DNA of 64,000 nt, from contig NC_089980.1 of assembly GCF_036417845.1 (NCBI RefSeq), positions 66,028,501 to 66,092,500 of the forward strand. Reading direction: 5' to 3'. This document shows, piece by piece, positions 37,538 through 49,200 of the stretch. The first letter of the stretch is position 1. The number at the start of each line of letters is the position of its first letter. Source of the stretch: Apteryx mantelli. Taxonomy: Eukaryota; Chordata; Aves; Apterygiformes; Apterygidae. The position numbers were made by a program, and so were the translations under genes. Below the pieces are notes generated by a model, which was not told the origin of the DNA, did not search any database, and was given only the letters and a program-made list of their open reading frames with translations.

Positions 37538-39150
37538 TCACAGAATCACGGAATGGTTGAGGTTGGAAGGGACCTCTGGAGATCATCTAGTCCAACCCCC
37601 CTGCTCAAGCAGGGTCACCTAGAGCACGTTGCACAGGATCATGTCCAGGCGCGTTTTGAATATCTCCAGAGAAGGAGACTCCACAACCTCTCTGGGCAAC
37701 CTGTTCCAGGGCTCTGTCACCCTCACACTGAAGAAGTTTTTCCTCATGTTCAGATGGAAGCGTCTGTGTTTCAGTTTGTGCCCGTTGCCTCCTGTCCTGT
37801 TGCTCGGCACCACTGAAAAGAGTCTGGCTCCATCCTCTCGACACCCTCCCTTCAGATACTTGTACACGTTGATAAGATCTCCTCTCAGCCTTCTCTTCTC
37901 CAGGCTAAACAGGCCCAGCTCTCTCAGCCTTTCCTCATAAGAGAGATGCTCCAGTCCCCTAATCATCTTTGTAGCCCTTCGCTGGGCTTGCTCCAGTAGT
38001 GCCACATCCCTCTTGTACTGGGGAGCCCAGAACTGGGCGCAGTACTCCAGATGTGGCCTCACCAGGGCTGAGTAGAGGGGGAGGATCACCTCCCTCGACC
38101 TGCTGGCAACACTCTTCCTGATGCACCCCAGGATACCATTGGCCTTCTTGGCCACAAGGGCACATTGCTGCCTCATGCTTAACTTGGTGTCCGCCAGCAC
38201 TCCCAGGTCCTTCTCCGCAGAGCTGCTTTCCAGCAGGTCAACCCCCAGGCTGTACTGCTGCATGGGGTTATTCCTCCCCAGGTGCAGGACCCTGCACTTC
38301 CCTTTGTTGAACTTCATGAGGTTCCTCTCCGCCCACCTCTCCAGCCTGTCCAGGTCTCTCTGAATGGCAGCACAGCCCTCTGGTGTATCAGCCACTCCCA
38401 GTTTTGTATCATCAGCAAACTTGCTGAGGGTGCACTCTGTCCCTTCATCCAGGTCACTGATGAAGAAGTTGAACAAGACTGGACCCAGTACTGACCCCTG
38501 GGGAACACCGCTAGCTACAGGCCTCCAACTAGACTCTGTGCCACTGATCACAACTCTCTGAGCTCTGCCATTCAGCCAGTTCTCAATCCACCTCACTGTC
38601 CACTCATCCAGCCCACACTTCCTGAGCTTGTCTGTGAGGATGTTATGGGAGACAGGGTCAAAAGCCTTGCTGAAGTCAAGGTAGACAACATCCACTGCTC
38701 TCCCCTCATCTACCCAGCCAGTCATTCCATCAGAGAAGGCTATCAGATTGGTTAAGCATGATTTCCCCTTGGTGAAGCCATGCTGACTACTCCTGATCAC
38801 CTTCTTGTCCTCCACATGCTTGGAGATGGCCTCCAGGATGAGCTGCTCCATCACCTTTCCAGGGATGCAGGTGAGGCTGACTGGCCTGTAGTTCCCTGGG
38901 TCCTCCTTCTTGCCCTTTTTGAAGACTGGGGTGACATTGGCTTTCTTCCAGTCTTCAGGCACCTCTCCTGATCTCCATGACCTTTCCAAGATGATGGAGA
39001 GTGGCCTAGCAATGACATCCGCCAGCTCCCTCAGCACTCGTGGGTGAATCCCATCAGGGTCCATGGATTTGTGGGTGTCAAGTTTGCTTACATGATCTCT
39101 AACCCGATCCTCCTCCACCAAGGGAAAGTCTTCCTTTCTCCAGAAGTCAT
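37538..39150 (-). mobile_element. CR1 non-LTR retrotransposon, 5'-truncated, antisense
   Basis: The left end carries two 8-bp tail units (ATTCCGTG, ATTCTGTG on the minus strand), the mark of the CR1 3' end. The body encodes the 3' half of CR1 ORF2 with the reverse-transcriptase and C-terminal regions typical of avian CR1-F-like copies. A full CR1 is about 4.5 kb, so this copy is truncated to about 1.6 kb at its 5' end, as most are. The right boundary is judged only from where protein similarity ends and may be off by tens of bases. No target duplication was found. Confidence 0.95.
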
Positions 39151-39286
39151 CAGCAATAAGGCCAACAGCAAGCAAGCAGAGCACACACCAAAATGAATGC
39201 AGGATTATCATGAATATTTTTGGATAACCTCTTACTATGTCACCCATACTGGAATACCAACCACTTGTATACAACCCTTGTGCCAC
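37619..39286 (-). CDS. Open CR1 reverse-transcriptase frame (ORF2 3' part)
   Basis: 555 codons without a stop, of which about the last 510 are CR1. Reverse-transcriptase motifs: LDFSKAFD (motif A) and FADDTK (catalytic motif C), with [11 protein letters not shown] between them. After FADDTKL one Gly of the usual GG is missing, and D-P-V replaces the usual D-T-V after motif A. The first ~45 residues are flanking sequence in frame. There is no endonuclease domain and no CR1 promoter, so autonomous activity is not expected. The stop is TAG at 37621-37619, about 80 bases before the tail. Confidence 0.9.
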   Translation of the reverse strand: MAQGLYTSGWYSSMGDIVRGYPKIFMIILHSFWCVLCLLAVGLIADDFWRKEDFPLVEEDRVRDHVSKLDTHKSMDPDGIHPRVLRELADVIARPLSIILERSWRSGEVPEDWKKANVTPVFKKGKKEDPGNYRPVSLTCIPGKVMEQLILEAISKHVEDKKVIRSSQHGFTKGKSCLTNLIAFSDGMTGWVDEGRAVDVVYLDFSKAFDPVSHNILTDKLRKCGLDEWTVRWIENWLNGRAQRVVISGTESSWRPVASGVPQGSVLGPVLFNFFISDLDEGTECTLSKFADDTKLGVADTPEGCAAIQRDLDRLERWAERNLMKFNKGKCRVLHLGRNNPMQQYSLGVDLLESSSAEKDLGVLADTKLSMRQQCALVAKKANGILGCIRKSVASRSREVILPLYSALVRPHLEYCAQFWAPQYKRDVALLEQAQRRATKMIRGLEHLSYEERLRELGLFSLEKRRLRGDLINVYKYLKGGCREDGARLFSVVPSNRTGGNGHKLKHRRFHLNMRKNFFSVRVTEPWNRLPREVVESPSLEIFKTRLDMILCNVL

Positions 39287-42200
39287 TTCTACAGACTTGT
39301 ATTACATTCACAGAACTAAAGAGATACTTCTACTGCAAAACCCTGGTCTTTCTCATTTGCTTTCAGTGCCTTAATACCAGTGCCCATTGATAATGTGGTT
39401 TTGGTAAAGTATATCTCAAGCCTACAGAGAGATACAGAAGATAAAAGGAACCATGATGCATCACTGAAAATTAGGTCTCTATCTTCCACTTCTCCATGGA
39501 TTGCAACAGTGTACAAGATCTACATCATATTTTTAAGTTGTTACAGATAAATGAATCCAATAGAAAATTATAAGGAGTTGCTTTAAGCCTCTTATCTCTG
39601 AACTGACAGCCTAAAGCATATGAAGAATTCCCCTTCAAACAGGTTTCAGCTAAGTTGAGGTGGAGAAGCTGAAGTTTCTGCTCTGATGTTTTCAATGTTA
39701 TTCTTAATATTATAGAGGAATGGGTTTGGGGTTTTTTTTTGTTTGTTTGTTTTTACTACCACAAGCACCAAAAGGTCAATACTGAAGCTGAGGCTGGAGA
39801 TGGCACTGAAGAAAAGAAAAAGAGAGTAGGGAAGTGTGAACTGTCAGTAGAATAAAGTAACTCAGCTCTCCAACTCCTGGATAATAAAAAGGCCTCTTAG
39901 AACTAACGCTTCTGCTAGGGCAGGAATAGCATGAAACGTTTGTGGTTTCAGCTGACCATGGAGTTGGTACATGTCATTTCCGAAAGTACCACATAGACAC
40001 AACCATAACTTCCGATGACTGTGGCGGTAAACCCCATCTAATGCAGAATGCTCGGCACTTTCTACGTGGACCAGGTGAACTGCAGCCTCTGTGAGGTGCA
40101 AGCAGAGTATTCAGAAATTCAGTCTCATTTAGCAGTACATAAAATTAAGTACTCACCTCCAAAGAGGGAGCTTTTATGCTGTCACCTAATTTTTGAACAT
40201 CCATATTTGAAAGTTCTGCTTAAAAATAAAAGATAATTTTATCAATCAGAAGATAGTGTTTTTAAAAATGCATCCAGTAAGAAATACTGAAAATCAGAAA
40301 TTTGAGTCCTTTTGAATGTACTTATTTTTTTAACCCTTTATTCTGAAGACTGGCCAACAATGCAAAAGTAACTATTTACTTCCATCTATTTTTTACGCTG
40401 TGATTCAAGACTTTGTATAAATCTACAAGCTGCCTTCTATCCAAAGGCCTCCTTGACCAGACCCTTAGAGAAGCACAGCCCAAGAATTAAAGGTTGCAAG
40501 AAAAGAAGCCATTTCTGCTACTGAGAAGTGAGCACATTTGCCAGGAATTTGATGTGTGTTTGTTTTTAAACAGCAAGAAGTTCCACATGTACCACAAGTG
40601 CTCAGGAGCTAGCTGAGGCCCTAGGAAGGCAGATGTTCCAACTGAAACTTTTCATGCTGTTAATTATTATCATCTCTCCAGCAAAAGGATTTCCTGGTGT
40701 TCAGCAAAATCCAGCTTTCTCTCAGGGTAGAAATTTCTTCTCTATGACTGCATTTTTGTAAAAGCAAAAAGAATTTAATAGCTTTAGCGCCTCCTTGCCC
40801 TTGTCAAATTTGGTCAATGTTTTCTGCATGCTAAAAATATGCTGTGAAAAAGAAGAAGTGATGACAATATGACGGCCCAAACCTTATTTCTTTAACAAAG
40901 CAGGCTAAAAGCTGGAAGAGCTAGAGAAAGTCTGTTGCCTCAACACTACTACCCCAAACGCATCATGTCCTGGCCTAGTACAGTTCTTCAGAAGTCTTCT
41001 TATGCCTGGATTGAAGGCAGAAACCTTTTTAATGGGAACAACAACCTGTTCTCAGGCCCAGGACTCCCTGACATGCTCCCAAGAACAGGTTTCCTGTTTA
41101 TTCCCCTTCTAGGAGAGGGGCTCTGCACTCTTGCTCAGACTCTGCAAGGAATGTCCAGGCCTTTGCTAGTCCCCAGTGGCTTATAATCATTTCCTCAGGA
41201 TCCAGTTATGGAAATTCTGGATTTCTAATTCCATGATCTGGAGCACACAAAAATTAGAAAGGAGAGATTCAGCAAAGGCAGCTTCTTAGTCAGATATACT
41301 TAATCTTTAACAAACCAAAGACAGGCAAGACATCTCAGAAAAGCGCATTCCTGTATACAATGCCCTGAAGTGTCCTTGCTCGGTTTTAGTCTGAATATTC
41401 CAGGCATCTAGCTTGACCTGCTTGGTCAGAGTTTTCTGCCATAGGCCAAAACAGCTTCTTTTGTTCCTTTAGCACCAGTCTTCCTGTAGAAGAGGTATCT
41501 TAATCAGAAGTTCAACCTCTACAGACAATCCATTGAAATGCACCAGCCAAGTCAAGTGGAACTGCTACTGGCTCACCAGGGCAGAGTAATCTGGTAGTGA
41601 CTCTTCTTGGCTGCCCTGCATTTTAGATTTAGTCTTTGTACTGCAGATCACGTTCCAAATGACACATATCAAGCTCTAAAATGTCACTAAAACGTATCTA
41701 CCACAGAACCAGCTGCTACAGCAAATATTACAGCAAAAACACCATCACAGAAGAAAAATTAAATTAATCCACCAAATCAGACTGCCTCCAAGCAGTAACA
41801 GGCTTCATGGAGGGGAAGAAAAGACAAATGCTGCTCTTCCTCAGCCTCACCTCCCCTTATATCAATGTAAAAAGATCTCCTCTCCTCCTCTGGAGAGAAA
41901 GGGGCCATACACATTTTTAAAATATATGTACATAGAATAATAGTATTTAAATGACTATGTCCTGTTTTTTGTAATAGGCTGGATAAGAGCCTACTGACCT
42001 TCATTAAGACCCAGGCTCTGATAAATATCACCTGCACTCCTTTGTAGATGAGGAGTTATTAACTGAGCCACTTCTGCCACCAAACCTGAAAAATCAATCC
42101 CATCAAGGATTTCACAGTACAACAGAAGTTACAAATTCTGCTTTTCTGCTAGGTCTGTTCATTCCTGTGACCACTTTCTTCTCATTTAGCCACACAACAT

Positions 42201-42760
42201 ATGCCCTACCTGACACCATGTGGCCTGAAAACCCTGACACCATGAAGGTGGGACCCCTTACAGTGATTACAGTTGTGCCAAGTATCAAATGATACTCAGT
42301 TTTGAGAGACATCCTCCAACAATGCCACGCAGCTAAGCTATTAGTGTAAACAGGTGAGCAAAAACAGTGCAACTGATTTAATATGGTGCAGCACTTCTAT
42401 CTCCCTCAGAAGCAGCACAGCAATACTTCAGTGCCTTTAACCACTGACGCACAGGAGTCAGCAACTTGAGCTGACAGGACTAGAGCTTTGAGTATTCATG
42501 TACAAATGGTATCTGCCCACTTTTTGGAGTGAGTCTGCACAAGACATTTCTGCCCCCACCCCCCCCCGAAATTCTTCCATCACACTTTTTACCACAGCAT
42601 CTGAAAGTGCTAGAAGATATATACGATGTAACTGGGAATCAACACCTCTTTGTAGACAGGATGCATGCCCTGCAAATCTCTTCAGTGAAGAAGGGCAATT
42701 CACCTGATGATGCATGCTCGCATTTCCAAAAAGCTTTAGATAACATTCCTTATCAAAGAC
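39151..42760. other. Intergenic between the CR1 and PPIL4, no gene seen
   Basis: Open frames here are short and without splice context. Simple sequence includes a G/T-rich run near 39725-39755. The last part lies downstream of the PPIL4 poly(A) signal; a C-rich run is at 42555-42567. Confidence 0.65.
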
Positions 42761-42787
42761 CCAAACCATTTCACCAATGTGAAATAC

Positions 42788-42793
42788 TTTATT
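42788..42793 (-). terminator. PPIL4: PPIL4 poly(A) signal
   Basis: AATAAA on the minus strand about 190 bases past the PPIL4 stop, giving a short 3' UTR with cleavage expected around 42760-42778. Confidence 0.7.
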
Positions 42794-42981
42794 GAGACGA
42801 TCTTTTGGGAATCAAGCATTACTCCAACAGTCATAGACTGGGCATTCATAGAGTCATAAGGCCACACTGCTAATAGAATGTGACTTCTTTGATCCAGCAC
42901 CTGCACATTCATTTGAGAGCACATTGGAAATGCAGGAAGAAAACAGTGTTGTAGTTCCCCTCTCTGTCTTTTCCTCCTCTT

Positions 42982-43206
42982 TCAGCTGTATTTGGACCTC
43001 TCTTTGTCTTTTGATTTCTTAGGACTTCTGCTTCTGTCTGCCTTTTTATCCCAGTCTCTTACTCGGAAGTCTTCTTTGTATTTGTCTGTATGTTTGCTGG
43101 AAGTGTAATGCCTCTCTTGAGATCGGCTGCGACTACGATGCCTGTCTTTCTTCTCACTCTTTTTCTTCTCTCTACAGCGTTCTCCTTCATGTTTTCGATC
43201 CAAATC
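42982..43206 (-). CDS. PPIL4: PPIL4 exon 13 (terminal)
   Basis: Residues 407-480 and TGA (42984-42982). Basic, RS-containing tail ending in [14 protein letters not shown], very like the human C-terminus. Acceptor TTTAACAG at 43208-43207. Confidence 0.93.
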   Translation of the reverse strand, partial: DLDRKHEGERCREKKKSEKKDRHRSRSRSQERHYTSSKHTDKYKEDFRVRDWDKKADRSRSPKKSKDKERSKYS

Positions 43207-46200
43207 CTGTTAAAGGAATTGGATGGATATGCAGTTACAGACAAAAGGGGAAGACAGAGGACTGACTAAATGGCTCAGAACACAGAATGGGTTTACTCTG
43301 GAGAGAAATTAAGGTTATGTAATAACGGAGATGTTGCTGCCAGTAGAACACATACTTCATGAAATAGCTGAGTGGTACAAAACATTTGAGACGGTGTATT
43401 AACAAATGAAGGAAAGACAGCTTAACAGCTCAGACAGTCATTCTAGCATGTACTATATCATAATCTTGTTCCGGTGTGATGTTTCACTATGTGGAGACAT
43501 CAACACCCATATAGGCCACAGTGTCATGGCAGTTTAAAAAGTAAAAATATAAAGGTCATTTAAAAAGTTGCCATTTCATTTGGATAGTCAAGGAACCAAA
43601 AAGATTTCAAAATTATTTTCTTAATACGCATCACTGAGCTTTAACATGTGTGAACTCCTGACATTTTTAAGCACTGCTAAGAAATACTTGGACTTTATTA
43701 TTCAACTAAGACATTACATAGACACAAAATAAAAAAAGAGGGCTTCAGAGTCCTACAGAAAGATACATGTCCAGCTTGCTATTCAGAAGCTGGCAGACAC
43801 TTTCATTTTGAAGGTACAATCACTTGAAAGCTTGGTATCACTGTATGCCCTAATAGATAGATACCATCTTTGGGGGGTATTTTAATAACAACTCTATTAA
43901 ATACTTAGAGATAATTATGAACTACATCTGCATTAAATTATATAGTATTTCTTCCTCAGTTTCAGATAAAATTTTCATTTTTCTAAATATGTACTTGTGG
44001 CATTGGCATTCACATTTGTATAGCTGAAACTTATATTGCATGTACAAACAAGCAAATTTTATTTACAGGCATACCTCAGAGATATTGCAGGTTCGGTTCC
44101 AGACCACCACCATGAAGCAAATATCGCAATAAAGAGAGTCACATGAATTTTTTGGTTTCCCAGTGCATATAAAAGTTATGTTTACACTATACTGTAGTCT
44201 ATTAAGTGTGCAATAGCATTATGTCTAAAAAACCAATGTACAAAATGTGACACAGAGGCATGAAGTGAGCACATGCTGTTGGAAAAATGGCACCGATAGG
44301 CTTGCTCAACACAGGGTTGCCACAAACCTTCAATTTGTAAAAAAAGCAATAACTGCAAAATGCAATAAAGCGAAGCGCAATAAAATGAGGTATGCCTGTA
44401 CTTAAAAGAAGGGTAAAAACCCTACTCCAAATAGAGCTTTTAACCCAAAAAAGCAGAGACCATGATGATTCCCAGAGGTCTCCAAAGAGCAAACACTGCT
44501 TTTAGAATTACATTGATAATACCCAAATACTACAGGTCAGATAAGCAAACATAAACCCCTAGGACCAACACAAACACAAATTAATCACAGATTTGATCTT
44601 TATCTACATAACTAAAAATTTCTGCTACCACTGAGTACAGTAATCCCTCATTTGTGGCCAAACGCTTATTACACAACTTTACAGTCACATGCTATTTCAA
44701 TACAGATTTTAAAATTTGAATCCATCAAAAAGGAGTGATGCTTCCAGCATTTAAGAGCTTTGTCCATTCATCTCCAGAATGCCACATAGATATCATTATT
44801 TCAAAGAGCAACTACTTTACTAGAAGCCAAGTATATTACTATTGCACCCAAAAACCTCATCATCAGCCCCAACTCCACATGCTAAAACAAAAAAACAGGT
44901 CCCAAGCCCCTTCATGACAGAGGCTAAGTAAATATCAGAATGGAGAGACTGGTGGTGGAGTACAAAGGAACAATGAGACAAAAGTACTGGCCAGTAAAAT
45001 AAACAGTGGGCTTGGCTCACTGCTGCTTTCTAGACGGTTTGTTATGGAAGTTTCCTCCCAATACAAAGAGCAGCAGGAGAAAAGCAAGATGGCATTCAGC
45101 TGAAAAATCTACCAAGCCAATGCTGGAGACGGGCTACTGGCTAACTAGAAGCAGAATCCCACATTCCCAAGTCTGAGCAGAGAGCAGGCCAACGAAGACT
45201 TGAAAGTGAAGATAAATAGCCTGTGTTGAACGTGACAGAAAAGGGTAACTGTGAAAAGATTCCAAAAAAGGTCACATGAGCATGGAGCCAACTAAGCACA
45301 ATGATCTTCACAGAAGCACTTAGGGCAAGTCTGAAGTCGTGAGTGCCACAAAAATGTTGTCACAGTAGCTAACAGGATCACAGTCTAAAGTAAAAATGCA
45401 GTAGTTTGAATTATCAGAATGAATTGTATCTTAGTTCTAATAAATAAATAAATAAATAAAATCATTTCTATCTAAAAAAAATTAAATCTTATTTAAGTCT
45501 TATTGGCACAGAGAAAGGTCCAACTTTTCAAACACTCAAAGTTTCTAAAAATATCAACAGTATTTTGAAATTGAATCTCTTATGCCCTGGGTCAGAAACA
45601 TGCTATTTCCCATTGGAAGAGGAGGAGGAAGATGCCTGCTTGAAAACAGGATCTCTCTCAATGCTGAGGTCCTGATTTTTCAAACCAGGATCACAGCCTC
45701 TTATCAGTTAACGAGTAACTGATGATCACCCCAATTCTTAATCCAGCACTGTGCTGGTAAACACACAGAAGGAAGGAAGACAGTTCTCTGAAAGTTCATG
45801 GCTGGCTTTGCCAAAAGCAGTTACTTCCTAAAAAGCACTTGCAGGTGCACAACTGCTGTAAATCAGGTAGAAGTACCACCACACAAGTAGAATAAATACG
45901 CCACCTCTACATACATTGAGCACACTAGTTAAAGGTTAAAAGGAGCAAACAGACAGACAGCCTTTTCAGGAGGAGGGTTTTGATCAAACATGACCGTCAA
46001 TATAAAGAGAACAGTGTCCAGTAAGTGGTAAGAGCAGGAGATTCAAAACAGAAGAATCAATGTATATTTGCCAAAAACATTAACTACAGAAAAATGAAAG
46101 TCAGCAAGACCCTAAGGCTAACAAAAATCCTGTGGAAAAGCTATACTCCTCCACAAATCCAGTTATCTTAAGAAAATCCAGGGAATCAAAAAACACAGAG

Positions 46201-49200
46201 AACTAGAAAGGAAACAATGTCATAATATAGATCTCAAAGACAGGCATGACTAGTATTCAAAATACTCTGTCAAATCCTATTCACAAACCCACACAGTAGT
46301 GCAGCCTCTTGCTCCAGACCCACATCCTGTTACCTACTAAAAGCAAGCCACAACACCCTAGCTCTTCTACTCTCTGGAATCGAGTCAAGCAGCACAATAG
46401 TCAAAAATAAATTCTTAAGCTTCAACACAGAGGCTGAAGAGTCAGGAAACTGGTGTCAGACTAAGAAAAGGATGAGTCAAAAAATACTGAATTAAAAAAA
46501 AAAAAAAAACAGCAAGAGAACAGAAAAACAACTCAACCTCATGGAAACTATTCGGAGAATAAAACCCCCTTTTCTTCAGTCATACTGAAGCTGGGAGTAC
46601 CAACTGCAGTTTCAGTTGCCAGAACTTCCCATTGTAAGACCCTGTTCTCTGATAATTAAAATCTCTGCCATGCTATGGGCTAAGGATGGAAGTTCAGCTA
46701 CGAAGCGCGGCCACTGTGGTCTTTGGCAATTGTGGTGGGTTTTGATGTTGTTTTGTTTTAAAGTTTTTATCTCAAATTTGGAAGCATTAGAAGTAAGGGA
46801 AACACTTGGCCTATGCTAAAAATGCTGCCATTCATCAAAAAGTTTCCATTCAGTTATGCTTTGTGATGACTTCAGCATTCGCACTGAACATACCCTGCCT
46901 CAAGGACATGCCTCCTTCTACGGTTCCCATTAAGAGCTCCCCAGATTCTGACCAAATTATAAATCTTAAAAAGAAAAAAAAAGAAAAAAAAAGAGAGAGA
47001 GACAGACAGACAGACATTTTATAAATGCTAGGCATGATTTGGCAGCTAAGCTGCCTGCAGATTTCATCTGGCAAGGGCCCTGCCCAAGTCACTTACTAGT
47101 CCCCTAAACCAGACTGAGTACATACTGCTACCAAAAACTCATGAGAATATTCAAGCACAGAAGCAGAGAAAGATTCTTCCCAGAAATTTCTTTTCTCAGT
47201 TCCAAGAGGGAGCTGGGCTGCTTGCCATTACAGAAGTAAGTCTCTACCTGTGATCTTGGGCATAAAGAGAAAAAAGCTCCATTTACCCTGGAACATGTAA
47301 AGGTGAGCAAGAGAGAGGAAAGCAGCAGAAAAGAGGAACACAGCAGAATACAGCAACAGTAAGTGACAGGCACAAGTCACAACAGGAGCAGGTGACTAAA
47401 TAGTAAAATGATGTACAGGGACACAGAAGAGGCAGCATAGTCAAGCATTAGTCAAGAAAACATTCTCCTCCAGATCCTGCAGAAAGCACCAGGAATCTTC
47501 TGGCTTCATATTCTTGCGCCATGAAATCCACTGTTAATGTGTCTCTCAGTTCCCTTGTAATGACTAGAACACAGAGGATAACAGCCTCTTGCTGTCAGCA
47601 CTTCTTATATCACCTGTAGAGGTAGAGAGCGCTGAATAATGTAAGTGTTCTCTGCTGATAACACAAGACAAGCCAGTTCCACATGTGGAATTTCTGAGTC
47701 ATCAAGAACAGAGACTACATCCAGAAGTATCTGTTGCAGGAATGTTAAAAACTGCAACGTCAAGCAGCCAAAAAGACAGAAGAAAGTCTCAAATCTCCTT
47801 AAATCAGACATCTTGCACGTATGTGCTACGATGCAGACTTTAACTATCTGAACAGGTCCTCCCCTTCCACCTAAACGTTCACATCTGAATCACTTTACAA
47901 GCAACAACAGTGGTTTGAGTGGCAACAAGAATTATATCATAAATGAGCAAGAGGGCTCACTGGTGGCATTGAAAAAAATTAGTTGTTAATGTGCATGGAA
48001 AAAGTTATTTTTTATTTATTATTTTTAAAGAAGTGATGAAATGGAACAACAGAATCATGTATGCTCTCTGTACTCAGTGCTGAAAGCAGCACTCAAAGCT
48101 AATGCCAAGAAGACTTTATTTAGTGCAGCTGGAACCTTATCACTGTTTCTGCAAAGCTGTTAGAAGACAGTTTTGTTCTCATCCATAATCAAAGCTTGTA
48201 TTGTTAAAATACTGGATTTTTTTCCTTCCTGCTTAGCTTGGTTCTCCCTAATGCTCAAATTTCATCGGTAGTTAAGCTTCCACTTTGTCACTGGATGCAT
48301 TCTGTTCCCATGAAACATCAACATCTTGACTATCCCAAGTTCACAGAAACTCGAAAACCCTGACCTAACAGGCTGCAACGGAAGAAATGAATGACAAAAC
48401 TACTGTCTTCTGATGATCTCCCTCACAGCCAGTCCTCACTGTATGCTTGAATAATACGGATGCAAGCAAATCTGCACGCAGATTTTACACAAGCACTTCC
48501 AAAACAGCTAGCAAAAAAATAAACAGATAATGCAAATAGACTGTGTTTCTGATTTCACATTGGAGAAGGCCGGCACACATGGTTCTGGCAAGCAAATGAA
48601 AAATACCTTGCATTCATGAAATATGATTAACTCCTGGTTTATGACTAGAAATATGTGAACAACAGGTTCAAAGTGCTGAAGATCTCCTACTTTGTGAGAG
48701 GCTACATTGCCTCTTCAGGATGTTTCGACAAAAGGCCAGTCAGACATGCCAGGCCTCAAAAGCCCAGGAAGATTTGGGCAACCTCCTTCACAATCAGCTA
48801 CTGACATCAGCCTTGTACATTTACAACTGTTGTATTTTACGGGACTTTGCACACAAGGTTCTCAGTTCAAAATCAGATTGTTTTTTCTGACATCTCTTAC
48901 TATGAGAACAATAAACTGGTATGAAGTTAAATCATTAATGCAAGAAGAGGCAAGTACCTTAGATTTTTTGGTCCTCTTGTCATCCTCTTCATCTTCAGAG
49001 TGGTGGTGCTTTTTCTTCTTTTGTTTTTTAGCCAAGTGAGAATGACTTGTTTCAGATTCTTCTACTTCCTCATCCAGCACAAGGTCATACTTGGCACTGA
49101 TAGTGTTGGTTAAGGACAGACCTATTACTTGGTATCAATAAATATCAGAACATAAACGTTCATGAAGCAAACAAACACCCATTTATCAAACCACGGTTTA

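Larger units (their letters stand above)
43207..48957 (-). other. PPIL4 intron 12
   Basis: 5.75 kb, the largest PPIL4 intron in the window. Holds the Tigger1-like element (44066-44398), a possible second Tigger-type end at 44638, an AATA microsatellite (about 45439-45462), an A16 run (46494-46509) and a mixed A/AG/ACAG microsatellite (46971-47016). Confidence 0.88.

Noticed and set aside
37619-39286. Treating the 555-codon frame as a host gene
   Set aside because: The sequence is CR1 reverse transcriptase with a CR1 3' tail; the first ~45 codons are flank read through by chance.
42982-43203. Separate small basic protein starting with TTG at 43203
   Set aside because: It is the last exon of PPIL4, joined in phase through the acceptor at 43208-43207.
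44086-44105. tRNA B-box-like GGTTCGGTTCC
   Set aside because: It is part of the Tigger1-like left end; no A box or tRNA fold around it.
47055-47085. MIR-like text 'CCCAAGTCACTTACTAG'
   Set aside because: Only a short match with no MIR flanks.
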